Below are positions 45,436 through 59,378 of a DNA stretch of 64,000 nucleotides, piece after piece. The DNA comes from Thinopyrum elongatum. Taxonomy: Eukaryota; Streptophyta; Magnoliopsida; Poales; Poaceae. Numbering within the stretch: the first letter of the stretch is position 1; each line of letters opens with the position of its first letter. Location: the NCBI GenBank assembly GCA_011799875.1, contig CM022302.1, positions 304,679,048 through 304,743,047 on the forward strand, read 5' to 3'. The notes beneath the pieces were generated by a model. That model saw only the letters and a program-made list of their open reading frames with translations, did no database searches and was not told the origin of the DNA. The translations under genes and the position numbers were made by a program.

Positions 45436-46083
45436 CCACTCCTTATTCCATAGTCCATCAAATCTTTACCCATAACTTGAAAACTTCACAACACAAAACT
45501 CAACAGAAAACTCATGAGATCCGTTAGTATAAGAAAATAAATCACCTCTTTTTGGTACTGTTGTGAACTCATTCTTTATTTATATTGGTGTAATATCTAC
45601 TGTATTCCAACTTCTCCATGGTTCATACCCCCGGATACTACCCATAGATTCATCAAAATAAGCAAACAACACATAGAAAACAGAATCTGTTAAAAACAGA
45701 ACAGTCTGCGAAGATCTGAATTGTTCTAATACTTATGTAACTCAAAAAATTATCAAAACTTTTTAAAACAGAGAAAATTTGTATATAAATATTGTGTAAA
45801 AAATTCCGGGTTTTTACACATTCCAGTGAATTTTAAAAATTCTGTGACTGCACGCAAAAGTTTCTGTTTTTAGCAAGATGAAATCAACTATCACCGTAAG
45901 CCATCCCAAAGGTCTTACTTGGCACAAACACTAATTTAAACACCAAAAGACAATTACTACAGAGGTAATAATGTGTATTTTATTCAAGAACAGAAGAAAA
46001 ACAAAAAACACAAAAATAAAATTGGGTTGCCTCCCAACAAGCGCTATTGTTTAACGCCCATAGCTAGACATATTGCAATAGAT

Positions 46084-48171
46084 CTAGGTATTGTCATCTT
46101 TGGTATGCAATCCATAAGTAGCTCTCATAATAGATTCATATGGCAACTTAATTTTCTTTCTTGGAAAGTGTTCCATGCCCTTCCTTAACAGAAATTGAAA
46201 TCTAATGTTTCCTTCTTTCATATCAATAATTGCACCAATCGTTCTAAGGAAAGGTCTACCAAGAATAATAGGACATGTAGGATTGCAATCTATATCAAGA
46301 ACAATGAAATCTACGGGAACATAATTTCTATTTGCAACAATAATAACATCATTAATCCTTCCCATAGGTTTCTTTATAGTGGAATCCGCAAGATGCAAAT
46401 TTAAAGAATAATCATCAAATTCACGGAAACCTAGCACATCACATAAAGTTTTCGGAATCGTGGAAATGCTAGCACCCAAATCACACAAAGCATGGCACTC
46501 ATAATCTTTAATTTTAATCTTAATGGTAGGTTCCCACTCATCATAAAGCTTTCTAGGGATAGAAACTTCCAACTCAAGTTTTTCTTCAAAAGATTTCATC
46601 ATAGCATCAACGATATGTTTAGTAAAAGCTTTATTTTGATTATAAGCATGAGGAGAATTCAACATAGATTGCAACAAGGAAATACAATCTATCAAAGAAC
46701 AATTATCATAATTAAAATCCTTGAAATCCAAAAGAGTGGGTTCATTGCTACTTAAAGTTTTGACCTCTCCAATCCCACTTTTATCTATTTTTGCATCAAG
46801 ATCTATAAACTCCGAATCATTGGGACGCCTTCTAGCTAAAGTTGACTCATCTCCAGTCCCATATTTTTCAAGATTTATATTATAAAACAAAGATTCAATA
46901 GGAGTCACACCAATCACTTTAAGATCTTCATCATTATTTTCACGAGAAATCGAAGAACATGCTTTCATAAACCAATCTCGCTTAGCACGCATCTTAGCGG
47001 TTCTTTCTTTACACTCATCAACATAAATTCTCATAGCTTTTAGAGACTCATTAATATCATGCTTGGGTGGAATAGATCTAATTTTCAAAGAATCAATCTC
47101 AAGAGAAATTCTATCCACGTTCCTAGCCAAATCATCAATCTTAAGCAATTTTTCTTCAACCAAAGCATTGAAATTCTTTTGGGAACTAATAAATTCTTTA
47201 ATATTGTTCTCAAGATCAGAGGGCATCTTATTATAATTTCCATAAGAATTGTTGTAGGAATTACCATAATTATTAGAGGAATTACTAGGGAACGGCCTAG
47301 GGTTGAAATTACCTCTATACGCGTTATTACCAAAATTGTTCCTACCAACAAAATTCACGTTCATAGATTCATTATTATTCTCAATCAAAGTGGACAAAGG
47401 CATATCATTAGGATCAAGAGGAGCACTCTTACTAGCAAACAATTTCATAAGTTCATCCATCTTTCCACTCAAAACATTAATTTCTTCAATCGCATGCACT
47501 TTTTTACTAGCAGTGGATCTTTCGGTGTGCCATTGAGAATAATTAGCCATAATATTATCTAGGAGTTTAGTAGCTTCTCCTAGTGTGATTTCCCTAAAAG
47601 TACCTCCCGCGGCCGAATCTAAAAGATTTCTAGAAGCAAAATTCAATCCGGCATAAAATTTCTGTATGATCATCCATAAACTTAAACCATGAGTAGGGCA
47701 ATTTCTTATCATCAATTTCATCCTCTCCCAAGATTGTGCAACATGTTCATGATCAAGTTGCTTAAAATTCATTATATCGTTCCTAAGGGAGATGATCTTA
47801 GCGGGAGGAAAATACTTGGAAATAAAAGCATCTTTGCACTTGTTCCATGAATCAATACTATTTTTAGGCAAAGATGAAAACCAAGTTTTAGCACGATCTC
47901 GTAGTGAGAACGGAAATAACTTCAATTTAACAATATCATTATCCACATCTTTCTTCTTTTGCATATCGCACAACTCAACGAAAGTATTTAGATGGGATGC
48001 GGCATCTTCACTAGGAAGGTCGGAAAATTGTTCTTTCATAACAAGATTCAACAAAGCGGCATTAATTTCATAAGATTTCACACTAGTGGCGGGAGCAATC
48101 GGAGTACTAATAAAATCATTATTATTAGTATTGGAAAAGTCACACAACTTGGTATTCTCTTGAGTCATCAT
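46084..48171 (-). CDS. gag: gag-protease, array unit 1 (intact)
   Basis: 695 codons on the minus strand, starting MMTQENTKL about 210 bp after the primer site. Residues about 60-190 hold the retrotransposon gag core (LKLFPFSLRDRAKTWFSSLP, then FISKYFPPAKI, SWERMKLMIRNCP). An Asn/Gly-rich low-complexity stretch (about 280-320) replaces a zinc knuckle; no CX2CX4HX4C is present. The protease at about 545-660 has CDLGASISTIP (catalytic Asp near 564) and CPIILGRPFL. The order and motifs are Athila lineage. The frame ends after the protease (HTKDDNT) with no pol. Gag would form the particle, and the protease would process it together with pol supplied in trans. Confidence 0.88.
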   Translation of the reverse strand: MMTQENTKLCDFSNTNNNDFISTPIAPATSVKSYEINAALLNLVMKEQFSDLPSEDAASHLNTFVELCDMQKKKDVDNDIVKLKLFPFSLRDRAKTWFSSLPKNSIDSWNKCKDAFISKYFPPAKIISLRNDIMNFKQLDHEHVAQSWERMKLMIRNCPTHGLSLWMIIQKFYAGLNFASRNLLDSAAGGTFREITLGEATKLLDNIMANYSQWHTERSTASKKVHAIEEINVLSGKMDELMKLFASKSAPLDPNDMPLSTLIENNNESMNVNFVGRNNFGNNAYRGNFNPRPFPSNSSNNYGNSYNNSYGNYNKMPSDLENNIKEFISSQKNFNALVEEKLLKIDDLARNVDRISLEIDSLKIRSIPPKHDINESLKAMRIYVDECKERTAKMRAKRDWFMKACSSISRENNDEDLKVIGVTPIESLFYNINLEKYGTGDESTLARRRPNDSEFIDLDAKIDKSGIGEVKTLSSNEPTLLDFKDFNYDNCSLIDCISLLQSMLNSPHAYNQNKAFTKHIVDAMMKSFEEKLELEVSIPRKLYDEWEPTIKIKIKDYECHALCDLGASISTIPKTLCDVLGFREFDDYSLNLHLADSTIKKPMGRINDVIIVANRNYVPVDFIVLDIDCNPTCPIILGRPFLRTIGAIIDMKEGNIRFQFLLRKGMEHFPRKKIKLPYESIMRATYGLHTKDDNT

Positions 48172-48378
48172 GACAAAGCAAGCAATCTAACACATGAGCA
48201 AACAAAAAGCAAACGAAAAGACAAATGGAAGAAGTGCGAATACAAAGGAAAATCTTTTTGTATTTTTCTAAAAATCATTTTAGAAGTGGGGGAGAGGAAA
48301 ATGAGAGGCAAATGGCGAATAATGTAATGCAAGAGATGAGAGTTTATGATGGGTACTTGGTAGGCTTGATGTAGACCT

Positions 48379-48395
48379 CCCCGGCAACGGCGCCA
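48379..48395 (-). other. primer-binding site, array unit 1 (Asp type)
   Basis: TGGCGCCGTTGCCGGGG on the minus strand, the primer site usual in Athila elements and complementary to tRNA-Asp. The copy at 61662-61678 is intact; the unit 2 copy near 55048-55063 has lost one base. Confidence 0.85.
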
Positions 48396-48406
48396 AAAAT
48401 TCTTCC

Positions 48407-49991
48407 TGCTACTTCTTGAGCTTGCGTTGGTTTTTCCTTTGAAGAGGAAAGGGTGATGCAGCAAAGTAGAGATAAGTATTTCCCTCAGTTAGAGAACCAA
48501 GGTATCAATCCAGTAGGAGGTACAAGCAAGTCCCCAATCTATGCACCTGCACAAACAATCAAACACTTGCACCAAACGCGATAAAGGGGTTGTCAATCCC
48601 TTCACGGTCAATTGCAAATGTGAGATCCGATAGAGATAGGTATATAAGATTGCCAAAACGTAAAACAAAATAAAAGTAAATAAATTGCAGCAAGATATTT
48701 TTGGTATTTTTTGATTTATAGATCTGAAAATATATGATGGAAAATAGACCCGGGGGCCATAGGTTTCACTAGAGGCTTCTCTCTTGAAGGCAAATAATAC
48801 GGTGGGTGAACAAATTACTGTCGAGCAATTGATAGAAAAGCGCAAAGTTATGACGATATCCAAGGCAATGATTATGCATATAGGCATCACGTCCGTGTCA
48901 AGTAGACCGACTCCTGCCTGCATCTACTACTATTACTCCACACATCTACCGCTATCCAGCATGCATCTAGAGTATTAAGTTCATAAAGAACGGAGTAACG
49001 CCTTAATAAGATGACATGATGTAGAGGGATAAACTCAAGCAATATGATGAAAACCCCATCTTTTTACCCTTGATGGCAACAATACAATACGTGCCTCGCT
49101 ACCCCTACTATGTCACTGGGTGAGGACACCGCAAGATTGAACCCAAAACTAAGCACCTCTTCCATTGCATGAAATACCAATCTAGTTGGCCAAACCAAAC
49201 CGATAATTCGAAGAGAAATACAAAGATATGAAATCATGCATAAAAGAATTCAGAGAAGATTCAAATAATATTCATAGATAATTTGATCATAAATCCACAA
49301 TTCATCGGATCTCGACAAACACACCGCAAAAGAATATTACATTAGATAGATCTCCAAGAACATCGAGGAGAACATGGTATTGAGAATCAAAGAGAGAGAA
49401 GAAGCAATCTAGCTACTAGCTATGGACCCGTAGGTCTGAGGTAAACTACTCACGCTTCATCCAAGGGGCAATAGGGTTGATGTAGATGCCCTCCGTGATC
49501 GAATCCCCCTTCGGCAGATTGCCGAAAAAGGCCCCAAGATGGGATCTCACGGGAACAGAAGGTTGCGGCGGTGGAAAAGTATTTTTGTGGCTCTCTTCTA
49601 GGGTTTTGGAATATATGTGAATTTATAGGACGAAGAAGTAGGTCGGTGGACTCCTGAGAGGGCCAAAAGCCAGGGGGGCACCCCCCCTAGGGCGCGCCCC
49701 TACGGCTTGCCGTCTCCTCGTGGGTCTTCTGACTTCGACTCCAAGTCTCGTAGGTGTCTTCTAGTACAAGAAAAATCATCGTAAAGTTTTATTCCGTTTG
49801 GACTCCGTTTGATATTCCTTTTCTGCGAAACTCAAAAAAAGGAAAAAACAGAAACTGGCACTGGGCTCTAGGGTAATAGGTTAGTCCCAAAAATAATATA
49901 AAATAGCATATTAATGCATATAAAACATCCAAAACAGATAATATAATAGCATGGAACAATAAAAAATTATAGATACGTTGGAGACGTATCA
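48407..49991 (-). repeat. array LTR B (1585 bp)
   Basis: Nearly identical to LTR A, with scattered differences at the left end (for example CACGGTCAATTGCAAATG versus CATAGTCAATTGCAAAGG). Serves as 5' LTR of unit 1 and 3' LTR of unit 2. Confidence 0.93.
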
Positions 49992-52800
49992 AGCATCCCC
50001 AAGCTTAATTCCTGCTCGTCCTCGAGTAGGTAAATGATAAAAACAGAATTTTTGATGTGGAATGCTACCTAACATATTTATCCTTGTAATTTTCTTTATT
50101 GTGGCTTGAATGTTCAGATCCATAAGATTCAAAACAAAAGTTTAATATTGACATAAAAACAATAATACTTCAAGCATACTAATAAAGCAATCATGCCTTC
50201 TCAAAATAACATGGCCAAAGAAAGTTATCCCTACAAAATCATATAGTCTGGCTATGTTCCATCTTCATCACACAAAGTATTAAATCATGCACAACCCTGA
50301 TGACAAGCCAAGCAATTGTTCCATACTTTTGATGTTCTCAAACTTTTTCAATTTTCATGCAATACATGAGCGTGAGACATGGATATAGCACTATAGGTGG
50401 AATAGAATATGGTGGTTGTGGAGAAGAAAAAAAGAATGAGATAGTCTCACATCAACTAGGCATATCAACGGGCTATGGAGATGCCCATCAATAGATATCA
50501 ATGTGAGTGAGCAGGGATTGCCATGCAACGGATGCACTAGAGCTATAAGTGTATGGAAGCTCAAAAAGAAACTAAGTGGGTGTGCATCCAACTCGCTTGC
50601 TCACGAAGACCTAGTGCACTTTGAGGAAGCCCATCATTGGAATATACCAAGTTATATAACAAAAATTCTCACTATTATATGAAAGTGACAAAATAGGAGA
50701 CTCTCTATCATGAAGATCATGGTGCTACTTTGAAGCACACGTGTGGAAAAATGATAGTAGCATTACCCCTTCTCTCTTTTCTCTCATTTTTTTAGTTTGG
50801 GCTCTTTGGCCTCTTTTTTTTTTCTTTTTTATTTTTTGTCTGGAGTCTCATCCTGACTTGTGGGGGAATCATAGTCTCCATCATCCTTTCCTCACATGGG
50901 ACAATGCTCTAATAATGATGATCATCACACTTTTATTTACTTATAACTCAAGAATTACAACTCGATACTTAGAACAAAAATATGACTATATGAATGCCTC
51001 CGGTGGTGTACCGGGATGTGCAATGATCAAGAGAGACATGTAAAAAAATATGAAAGGTGGCTTTGCCACAAATACGATGTCATCTACATGATCATGCAAA
51101 GCAATATGACAATGATGAAGCGTGTCATAATAAACGGAACGGTGGAAGTTGCATGGCAATATATCTTGGAATGACTATGGAAATGCCATAATAGGTAGTC
51201 ATGGTGGCTGTTTTGAGGAAGGGTATATGGTGGGTGTAGTGCACCGGCGAAAGTTACGCGGTACTAGAGAGGCTAGCAATGGTGGAAGGGTGAGAGTGCG
51301 TATAATCCATGGACTCAACATTAGTCATAAAGAACTCACATACTTATTGCAAAAGTCTATTAGCTATCTAAACAAAGTACTACACGCATGCTCCTTGGGG
51401 GATAGATTGGTAGGAAAAGACCATCACTCGTCCCCGACCGCCAATCATAAGGAAGACAATCAATAAATAAATCATGCTCCGACTTCATCACATAACAATT
51501 CACCATACGTGCATGCTACGGGAATCACAAACTTAAACACAAGTATTTCTACCAATCCACAATTACTCACTAGCATGACTCTAATATCACCATCTTTATA
51601 TCTCAAAACAATCATAAGGAATCAAACTTCACATAGTATTCAATGCACTTTATATGAAAGTTTTTATTATATCCCTCTTGGATGCCCATCATATTAGGAC
51701 TAAATTCACAACCTAAGCAAATTACCATGCTGTTTAGAGACTCTCAAAATAATATAAGTGAAGCAAGAGAGTTCAACAATTTCTATATAATAAAGCCACC
51801 GCCGTGCTCTAAAAAGATATAAGTGAAGCACTAGAGCAAAATTGCCTAGCTCAAAAGATATAAGTGAAGCACATAGAGTATTCTAATAAATCACGATTCA
51901 TGCGTGTCCCTCTCAAAATGTATGTACAGCAAGGATGATTGTGGCAAACTAAAAAGCAAAGACTCATATCATACAAGACGCTGCAAGCAAAACACATATC
52001 ATGTGGTGAATAAAAATATAGCCTCAAGAAAATTGACCGATAGACGAAGACGAAAGAGGGGATGCCTTCCGGGGCATCCCCAAGCTTAGGCTCTTGGTTG
52101 TCCTTGAATATTACCTTGGGGTGCCTTGGGCATCCCCAAGCTTAGGCTCTTGCCACTCCTTATTCCATAGTCCATCAAATCTTTACCCATAACTTGAAAA
52201 CTTCACAACACAAAACTCAACAGAAAACTCATGAGATCCGTTAGTATAAGAAAATAAATCACCTCTTTTTGGTACTGTTGTGAACTCATTCTTTATTTAT
52301 ATTGGTGTAATATCTACTGTATTCCAACTTCTCCATGGTTCATACCCCCGGATACTACCCATAGATTCATCAAAATAAGCAAACAACACATAGAAAACAG
52401 AATCTGTTAAAAACAGAACAGTCTGCGAAGATCTGAATTGTTCTAATACTTATGTAACTCAAAAAATTATCAAAACTTTTTAAAACAGAGAAAATTTGTA
52501 TATAAATATTGTGTAAAAAATTCCGGGTTTTTACACATTCCAGTGAATTTTAAAAATTCTGTGACTGCACGCAAAAGTTTCTGTTTTTAGCAAGATGAAA
52601 TCAACTATCACCGTAAGCCATCCCAAAGGTCTTACTTGGCACAAACACTAATTTAAACACCAAAAGACAATTACTACAGAGGTAATAATGTGTATTTTAT
52701 TCAAGAACAGAAGAAAAACAAAAAACACAAAAATAAAATTGGGTTGCCTCCCAACAAGCGCTATTGTTTAACGCCCATAGCTAGACATATTGCAATAGAT
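49992..52800 (-). other. array unit 2 3' non-coding region
   Basis: Nearly identical to 43271-46083 at an offset of about 6720, with a few small differences (for example one 4-base loss near 50647). No gene. Confidence 0.85.
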
Positions 52801-54845
52801 CTAGGTATTGTCATCTTTGGTATGCAATCCATAAGTAGCTCTCATAATAGATTCATATGGCAACTTAATTTTCTTTCTTGGAAAGTGTTCCATGCCCTTC
52901 CTTAACAGAAATTGAAATCTAATGTTTCCGTCTTTCATATCATATTGCACCAATCTTTCTAAGGAAAGGTCTACCAAGAATAATAGACATGTAGGATTGC
53001 AATCTATATCAAGAACAATGAATCTACGGGAACATAATTTCTATTGCAACAATAATAACCATTAATCCTTCCCATAGGTTTCTTTATAGTGGAATCCGCA
53101 AGATGCAAATTTAAAGAATAATCATCAAATTCACGGAAACCTAGCACTCACATAAAGTTTTCGGAATCGTGGAAATGCTAGCACCCAAATCACACAAAGC
53201 ATGGCACTCATAATCTTTAATTTTAATCTTAATGGTAGGTTCCCACTCATCATAAATTCTAGGATAGAAACTTCCAACTCAAGTTTTTCTTCAAAGATTT
53301 CATCATAGCATCAACGATATGTTTAGTAAAAGCTTTATTTTGATTATAAGCATGAGGAGAATTCACATAGATTGCAACAAGGAAATACAATCTATCAAAG
53401 AACAATTATCATAATTAAAATCCTTGAAATCCAAAAGAGTGGGTTCATTGCTACTTAAGTTTTGACCTCTCCAATCCCACTTTTATCTATTTTTGCATCA
53501 AGATCTTAAACTCCGAATCATTGGGACGCCTTCTAGCTAAGTGTTGACTCATCTCCAGTCCCATATTTTTCAAGATTTATATTATAAAACAAAGATTCAA
53601 TAGGAGTCACACCAATCACTTAAGATCTTCATCATTATTTTCACGAGAAATCGAAGAACATCTTTCATAAACCAATCTCGCTTAGCACGCATCTTAGCGG
53701 TTCTTTCTTTACACTCATCACATAAATTCTCATAGCTTTAGAGACTCATTATATCATGCTTGGGTGGAAAGATCTAATTTTCAAAGAATCAATCTCAAGA
53801 GAAATTCTATCCACGTTCCTAGCCAAATCATCAATCTAAGCAATTTTTCTTCAACCAAAGCATTGAAATTCTTTGGGAACTAATAAATTCTTTAATATTG
53901 TTCTCAGATCAGAGGGCATCTTATATAATTTCCATAAGAATGTGTAGGAATTACCATAATTATTAGAGGAATACTAGGGAACGGCCTAGGTTGAATTACC
54001 TCTATACGCGTTATTACCAAAATTGTTCCTACCAACAAAATTCACGTTCATAGATTCATTATTATTCTCAATCAAAGTGGACAAAGGCATATCATTAGGA
54101 TCAAGAGGAGCACTCTTACTAGCAAACAATTTCATAAGTTCACCATCTTTCCACTCAAAACATTAATTTCTTCAATCGCATGCACTTTTTTACTAGCAGT
54201 GGATCTTTCGGTGGCCATTGAGAATAATTAGCCATAATATTATCTAGGAGTTTAGTAGCTTCTCCTAGTGTGATTTCCCTAAAAGTACCTCCCGCGCCGA
54301 ATCTAAAAGATTTCTAGAAGCAAAATTCAATCCGGCATAAAATTTCTGTAGATCATCCATAAACTTAAACCATGAGTAGGGCAATTTCTTATCATCAATT
54401 TCATCCTCTCCCAAGATTGTGCAACATGTTCATGATCAAGTTGCTTAAAATTCATTATATCGTTCCTAAGGGAGAGATCTTAGCGGGAGGAAAATACTTG
54501 GAAATAAGCATCTTTGCACTTGTTCCATGAATCAATACTATTTTTAGGCAAAGATGAAAACCAAGTTTTAGCACGATCTCGTAGTGAGAACGGAAAACTT
54601 CAATTTAACAATTCATTATCCACATCTTTCTCTTTTGCATATCGCACAACTCAACGAAAGTATTTAGATGGGATGCGGCATCTTCACTAGGAAGGTCGGA
54701 AAATTGTTCTTTCATAACAAGATTCAACAAAGCGGCATTAATTTCATAAGATTTCACACTAGTGGCGAGCAATCGGAGGTACTAATAAAATCATTATTAT
54801 TAGTATTGGAAAAGTCACACAACTTGGTTTCTCTTGAGTCATCAT
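52801..54845 (-). pseudogene. gag: gag-protease, array unit 2 (indel-riddled)
   Basis: Same extent as unit 1 but 43 bp shorter, with many one-base losses spread along the gene (for example near 52955, 52988, 53024, 53045, 54301, 54474). No frame is longer than a few dozen codons. The losses are not confined to homopolymers and start abruptly near 52929 after 2.8 kb of near-perfect identity, so sequence error is as likely as real decay. Confidence 0.85.
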
Positions 54846-55074
54846 GACAAAGCAAGCAATCAACACATGAGCAAACAAAAAGCAACGAAAAGACAAATGG
54901 AAGAAGTGCGAATACAAAGGAAATCTTTTTGTATTTTTCTAAAAATCATTTTAGAAGTGGGGGAGAGGAAAATGAGAGGCAAATGGCGAATAATGTAATG
55001 CAAGAATGAGAGTTTATGATGGTACTTGGTAGGCTTGATGTAGACCTCCCCGGCAACGGCGCAAAAATTCTTCC

Positions 55075-56620
55075 TGCTACTTCTTGAGCTGCGTTGGTTT
55101 TTCCTTTGAAGAGGAAAGGTGTGATGCAGCAAAGTAGAGATAAGTATTTCCCTCAGTTGAGAACCAAGGTATCAATCCAGTAGGAGGTACAAGCAAGTCC
55201 CCAATCTATGCACCTGCACAAACAATCAAACACTTGCACCAAACGCGATAAAGGGGTTGTCAATCCCTTCACGGTCAATTGCAAATGTGAGATCCGATAG
55301 AGATAGGTATAATAGATTGCCAAAACGTAAACAAAATAAAAGTAATAAATTGCACAAGATATTTTTGGTATTTTTTATTTATAGATCTGAAAATATATGA
55401 TGGAAAATAGACCCGGGCCATAGGTTTCACTAGAGCTTCTCTCTTGAAGGCAATAATACGGTGGTGAACAAATTACTGTCGAGCAATTGATAGAAAAGCG
55501 CAAAGTTATGACGATATCCAAGGCAATGATTATGCATATAGGCATCACGTCCGTGTCAAGTAGACCGACTCCTGCCTGCATCTACTACTATTACTCCACA
55601 CAACTACCGCTACCAGCATGCATCTAGAGTATTAAGTTCATAAAAACGGAGTAACCCTTAATAGATGACATGATGTAGAGGGATAAACTCAAGCAATATG
55701 ATGAAAACCCCATCTTTTTACCCTTGATGGCAACAATACAATAGTGCCTCGCTACCCCTACTATGTCACTGGGTGAGGACACCGCAAGATTGAACCCAAA
55801 ACTAAGCACCTCTTCCATTGCATGAAATACCAATCTAGTTGGCCAAACCAAACCGATAATCGAAGAGAAATACAAAGATATGAAATCATGCATAAAAGAA
55901 TTCAGAGAAAGCCAAATATATCATAGATATTTGATCATAAATCCACAATTCATCGGATCTCGACAAACACACACCAAAAAATATACATTAGATAGATCTC
56001 CAAGAACATCGAGGAGAACATGGTATGAGAATCAAAGAGGAGAAGAAGCAATCTAGCTACTAGCTATGGACCCGTAGGTCTGAGGTAAACACTCACGCTT
56101 CATCCAAGGGCAATAGGGTTGATTAATGCCCTCCGTGATCGAATCCCCCTTCGGCAGATTGCCGAAAAAGGCCCCAGATGGGATCTCACGGGAACAGAAG
56201 GTTGCGGCGGTGGAAAAGTATTTTGTGGCTCTCTTCTAGGGTTTTGGAATTATGTGAATTTATAGACGAAGAAGTAGGTTCGGTGGACTCCTGAGGGGCC
56301 AAAAGCCAGGGGGGCACCCCCCCTAGGCGCGCCCCTACGCTTGCCGTCTCCGCGTGGTCTTCTGACTTCGACTCCAAGTCTCGTAGGTGTCTTCTAGTAC
56401 AAGAAAAATCATCGTAAAGTTTTATTCCGTTTGGACTGACTGCGTTTGATATTCCTTTTCTGCGAAACTCAAAAAAAGGAAAAAACAGAAACTGGCACTG
56501 GGCTCTAGGTAATAGGTTAGTCCCAAAAATAATATAAATAGCATATTAATGCATATAACATCCAAACAGATAATATAATAGCATGGAACATAAAAAATAT
56601 ATACGTTGGGAGACGTATCA
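55075..56620 (-). repeat. array LTR C (1546 bp, error-rich)
   Basis: Matches LTR B, sharing the CACCCCCCCTAGG form, but is 39 bp shorter through many small losses plus a few gains (for example a 4-base duplication near 56440). Confidence 0.9.
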
Positions 56621-59378
56621 AGCATCCCCAAGCTTAATTCCTGCTCGTCTCGAGTAGGTAAATGATAAAAACAGAATTTTTGATGTGGAATGCTACCTAA
56701 CATATTTATCCTTGTAATTTTCTTATTGTGGCTTGAATGTTCAGATCCATAAGATTCAAAACAAAAGTTTAATATTGACATAAAAACAATAATACTTCAA
56801 GCATACTAATAAAGCAATCATGCCTTCTCAAATAACATGGCCAAAGAAAGTTATCCCTACAAAATCATATAGTCTGGCTATGTTCCATCTTCATCACACA
56901 AAGTTTAAATCATGCACAACACCCTGATGACAAGCCAAGCAATTGTTCCATACTTTTGATGTTCTCAAACTTTTTCAATTTTCATGCAATACATGAGCGT
57001 GAGACATGGATATAGCACTATAGGTGGGATAGAATATGGTGGTTGTGGAGAAGAAAAAAAGAATGAAGATAGTCTCACATCAACTAGCATATCAACGGGC
57101 TATGGAGATGCCCATCAATAGATATCAATGTGAGTGAGCAGGGATTGCCATGCAACGGATGCACTAGAGCTATAAGTGTATGGAACTCAAAAAGAAACTA
57201 AGTGGGTGTCATCCAACTCGCTTGCTCACGAAGACCTAGTGCTTTGAGGAAGCCCCATTGGAATTACCAAGTTATATAACAAAAATTCTCACTATTATTG
57301 AAAGTGACAAAATAGGAGACTCTCTATCATGAAGATCATGGTGCTACTTTGAAGCACACGTGTGGAAAAATGTAGAGCATTACCCTTCTCTCTTTTCTCT
57401 CATTTTTTTAGTTTGGGCTCTTTGCCTTTTTTTTTTTTTTTCTTTTTTATTTTTTGTCTGGAGTCTCATCCTGACTTGTGGGGGAATCATAGTCTCCATC
57501 ATCCTTTCCTCCTCACATGGGACAATGCTTCTAATATGATGATCATCACACTTTTATTTACTTATAACTCAAGAATTACAACTCGATACTTAGAACAAAA
57601 AATGACTATATGATGCCTCCGGTGGTGTACCGGATGTGCAATGATCAAGAGAACATGTAAAAAATATGAAAGGTGGCTTTGCACAAATACGATGTCATCT
57701 AACATGATCATGCAAAGCAATATAACAATGATGAAGCGTGTCATAATAAACGGAACGGTGGAAGTTGCATGGCAATATCTCTTGGAATGACTATGGAAAT
57801 GCCATAATAGGTAGTCATGGTGGCTGTTTTGAGGAAGGGTATATGGTGGGTGTAGTGCACCGGCGAAGTTCCGCGTGTACTAGAGAGGCTAGCAATGGGG
57901 AAGGGTGAGAGTGCGTATAATCCATGGACTCACATTAGTCATAAAGAACTCACATACTTATTGCAAAAGTCTTTAGCTATCTAAACAAAGTACTACACAC
58001 GCATGCTCCTGGGGGATAGATGGTAGAAAAGACCATCACTCGTCCCCGACCGCCAATCATAAGGAAGACAATCAATAAATAAATCATGCTCCGACTTCAT
58101 CACATAACAATCACCATACGTGCAGCTACGGGAATCACAAACTTAAACACAAGTATTTCTACCAATCCACAATTACTCACTAGCATGACTCTAATATCAC
58201 CACTTTATATCTCAAACAATCATAAGGAATCAAACTTCACATAGTATTCAATGCACTTTATATGAAAGTTTTTATTATACTCCTCTTGGATGCCCATCAT
58301 ATAGGACTAAATTCAACAACCTAAGCAAATTACCATGCTGTTTAGAGACTCTCAAATAAATATAAGTGAAGCAAGAGAGTTCAACAATCTATATAATAAA
58401 GCCACCGCCGTGCTCTAAAAGATATAGTGAAGCACTAAGCAAAATTGCCTAGCTCAAAAGAATAAGTGAAGCACATAGAGTATTCTAATAAATCACGATT
58501 CATGCGTGTCCCTCTCAAAATGTATGTACAGCAAGGATGATTGTGGCAAACTAAAAAGCAAAGACTCATATCATACAGACGCTGCAAGCAAAACACATAC
58601 ATGTGGTGAATAAAAATAGCCTCAAGAAAATTGACCGATAGAGCAAGACGAAAGAGGGATGCCTCCGGGGCATCCCCAAGCTTAGGCTCTTGGTTGTCCT
58701 TGAATATTACCTTGGGTGCCTTGGGCATCCCCAAGCTTAGGCTCTTGCCACTCCTTATTCCATAGTCCATCAAATCTTTACCCATAACTTGAAAACTTCA
58801 CAACACAAAACTCAACAGAAACTCATGAGATTCCGTTAGTATAAAAAATAAATCACCTCTTTTGGTACTGTTTGAACTCATTCTTTTTTATTTTGGTGTA
58901 ATATCTACTGTATTCCAACTTCTCCATGGTTCATACCCCCGGATACTACCCATAGATTCATCAAAATAAGCAAAACAACACATAGAAAACAGAATCTGTT
59001 AAAAACAGAACAGTCTGCGAAGATCTGAATTGTTCTAAATACTTAACTCAAAAAATTATCAAAACTTTTTAAACAGAGAAAATTGTATATAAATATTGTG
59101 TAAAAATTCCGGGTTTTTACACTTCCAGGAATTTTAAAATTCTGTGACTGCACGCAAAAGTTTTCTGTTTTTAGCAAGATGAAATCAACTATCACCGAGC
59201 CATCCCAAAGGTCTTACTTGGCACAAACACTAATTTAAACACCAAAAGACAATTACTACAGAGGTAATAATGTGTATTTTATTCAAGAACAGAAGAAAAC
59301 AAAAAACACAAAATAAATTGGGTTGCCTCCCAACAAGCCTATTGTTTAACGCCCATAGCTAGACATATTGCAATAGAT
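56621..59378 (-). other. array unit 3 3' non-coding region (error-rich)
   Basis: Matches the equivalent of units 1 and 2 with dense small indels; 55 bp shorter than unit 1. No gene. Confidence 0.85.

Larger units (their letters stand above)
43271..46083 (-). other. array unit 1 3' non-coding region
   Basis: 2.8 kb between the gag-protease stop and LTR A, taking the place where pol would be. AT-rich; contains three TATAAGTGAAGCA copies and a duplicated polypurine-like motif. No pol motif in any frame. Confidence 0.8.

Noticed and set aside
43271..46083. Possible env-like gene of the Athila lineage in the 3' region
   Set aside because: No frame longer than about 100 codons, and none with a signal peptide or membrane anchor, in any of the three units.
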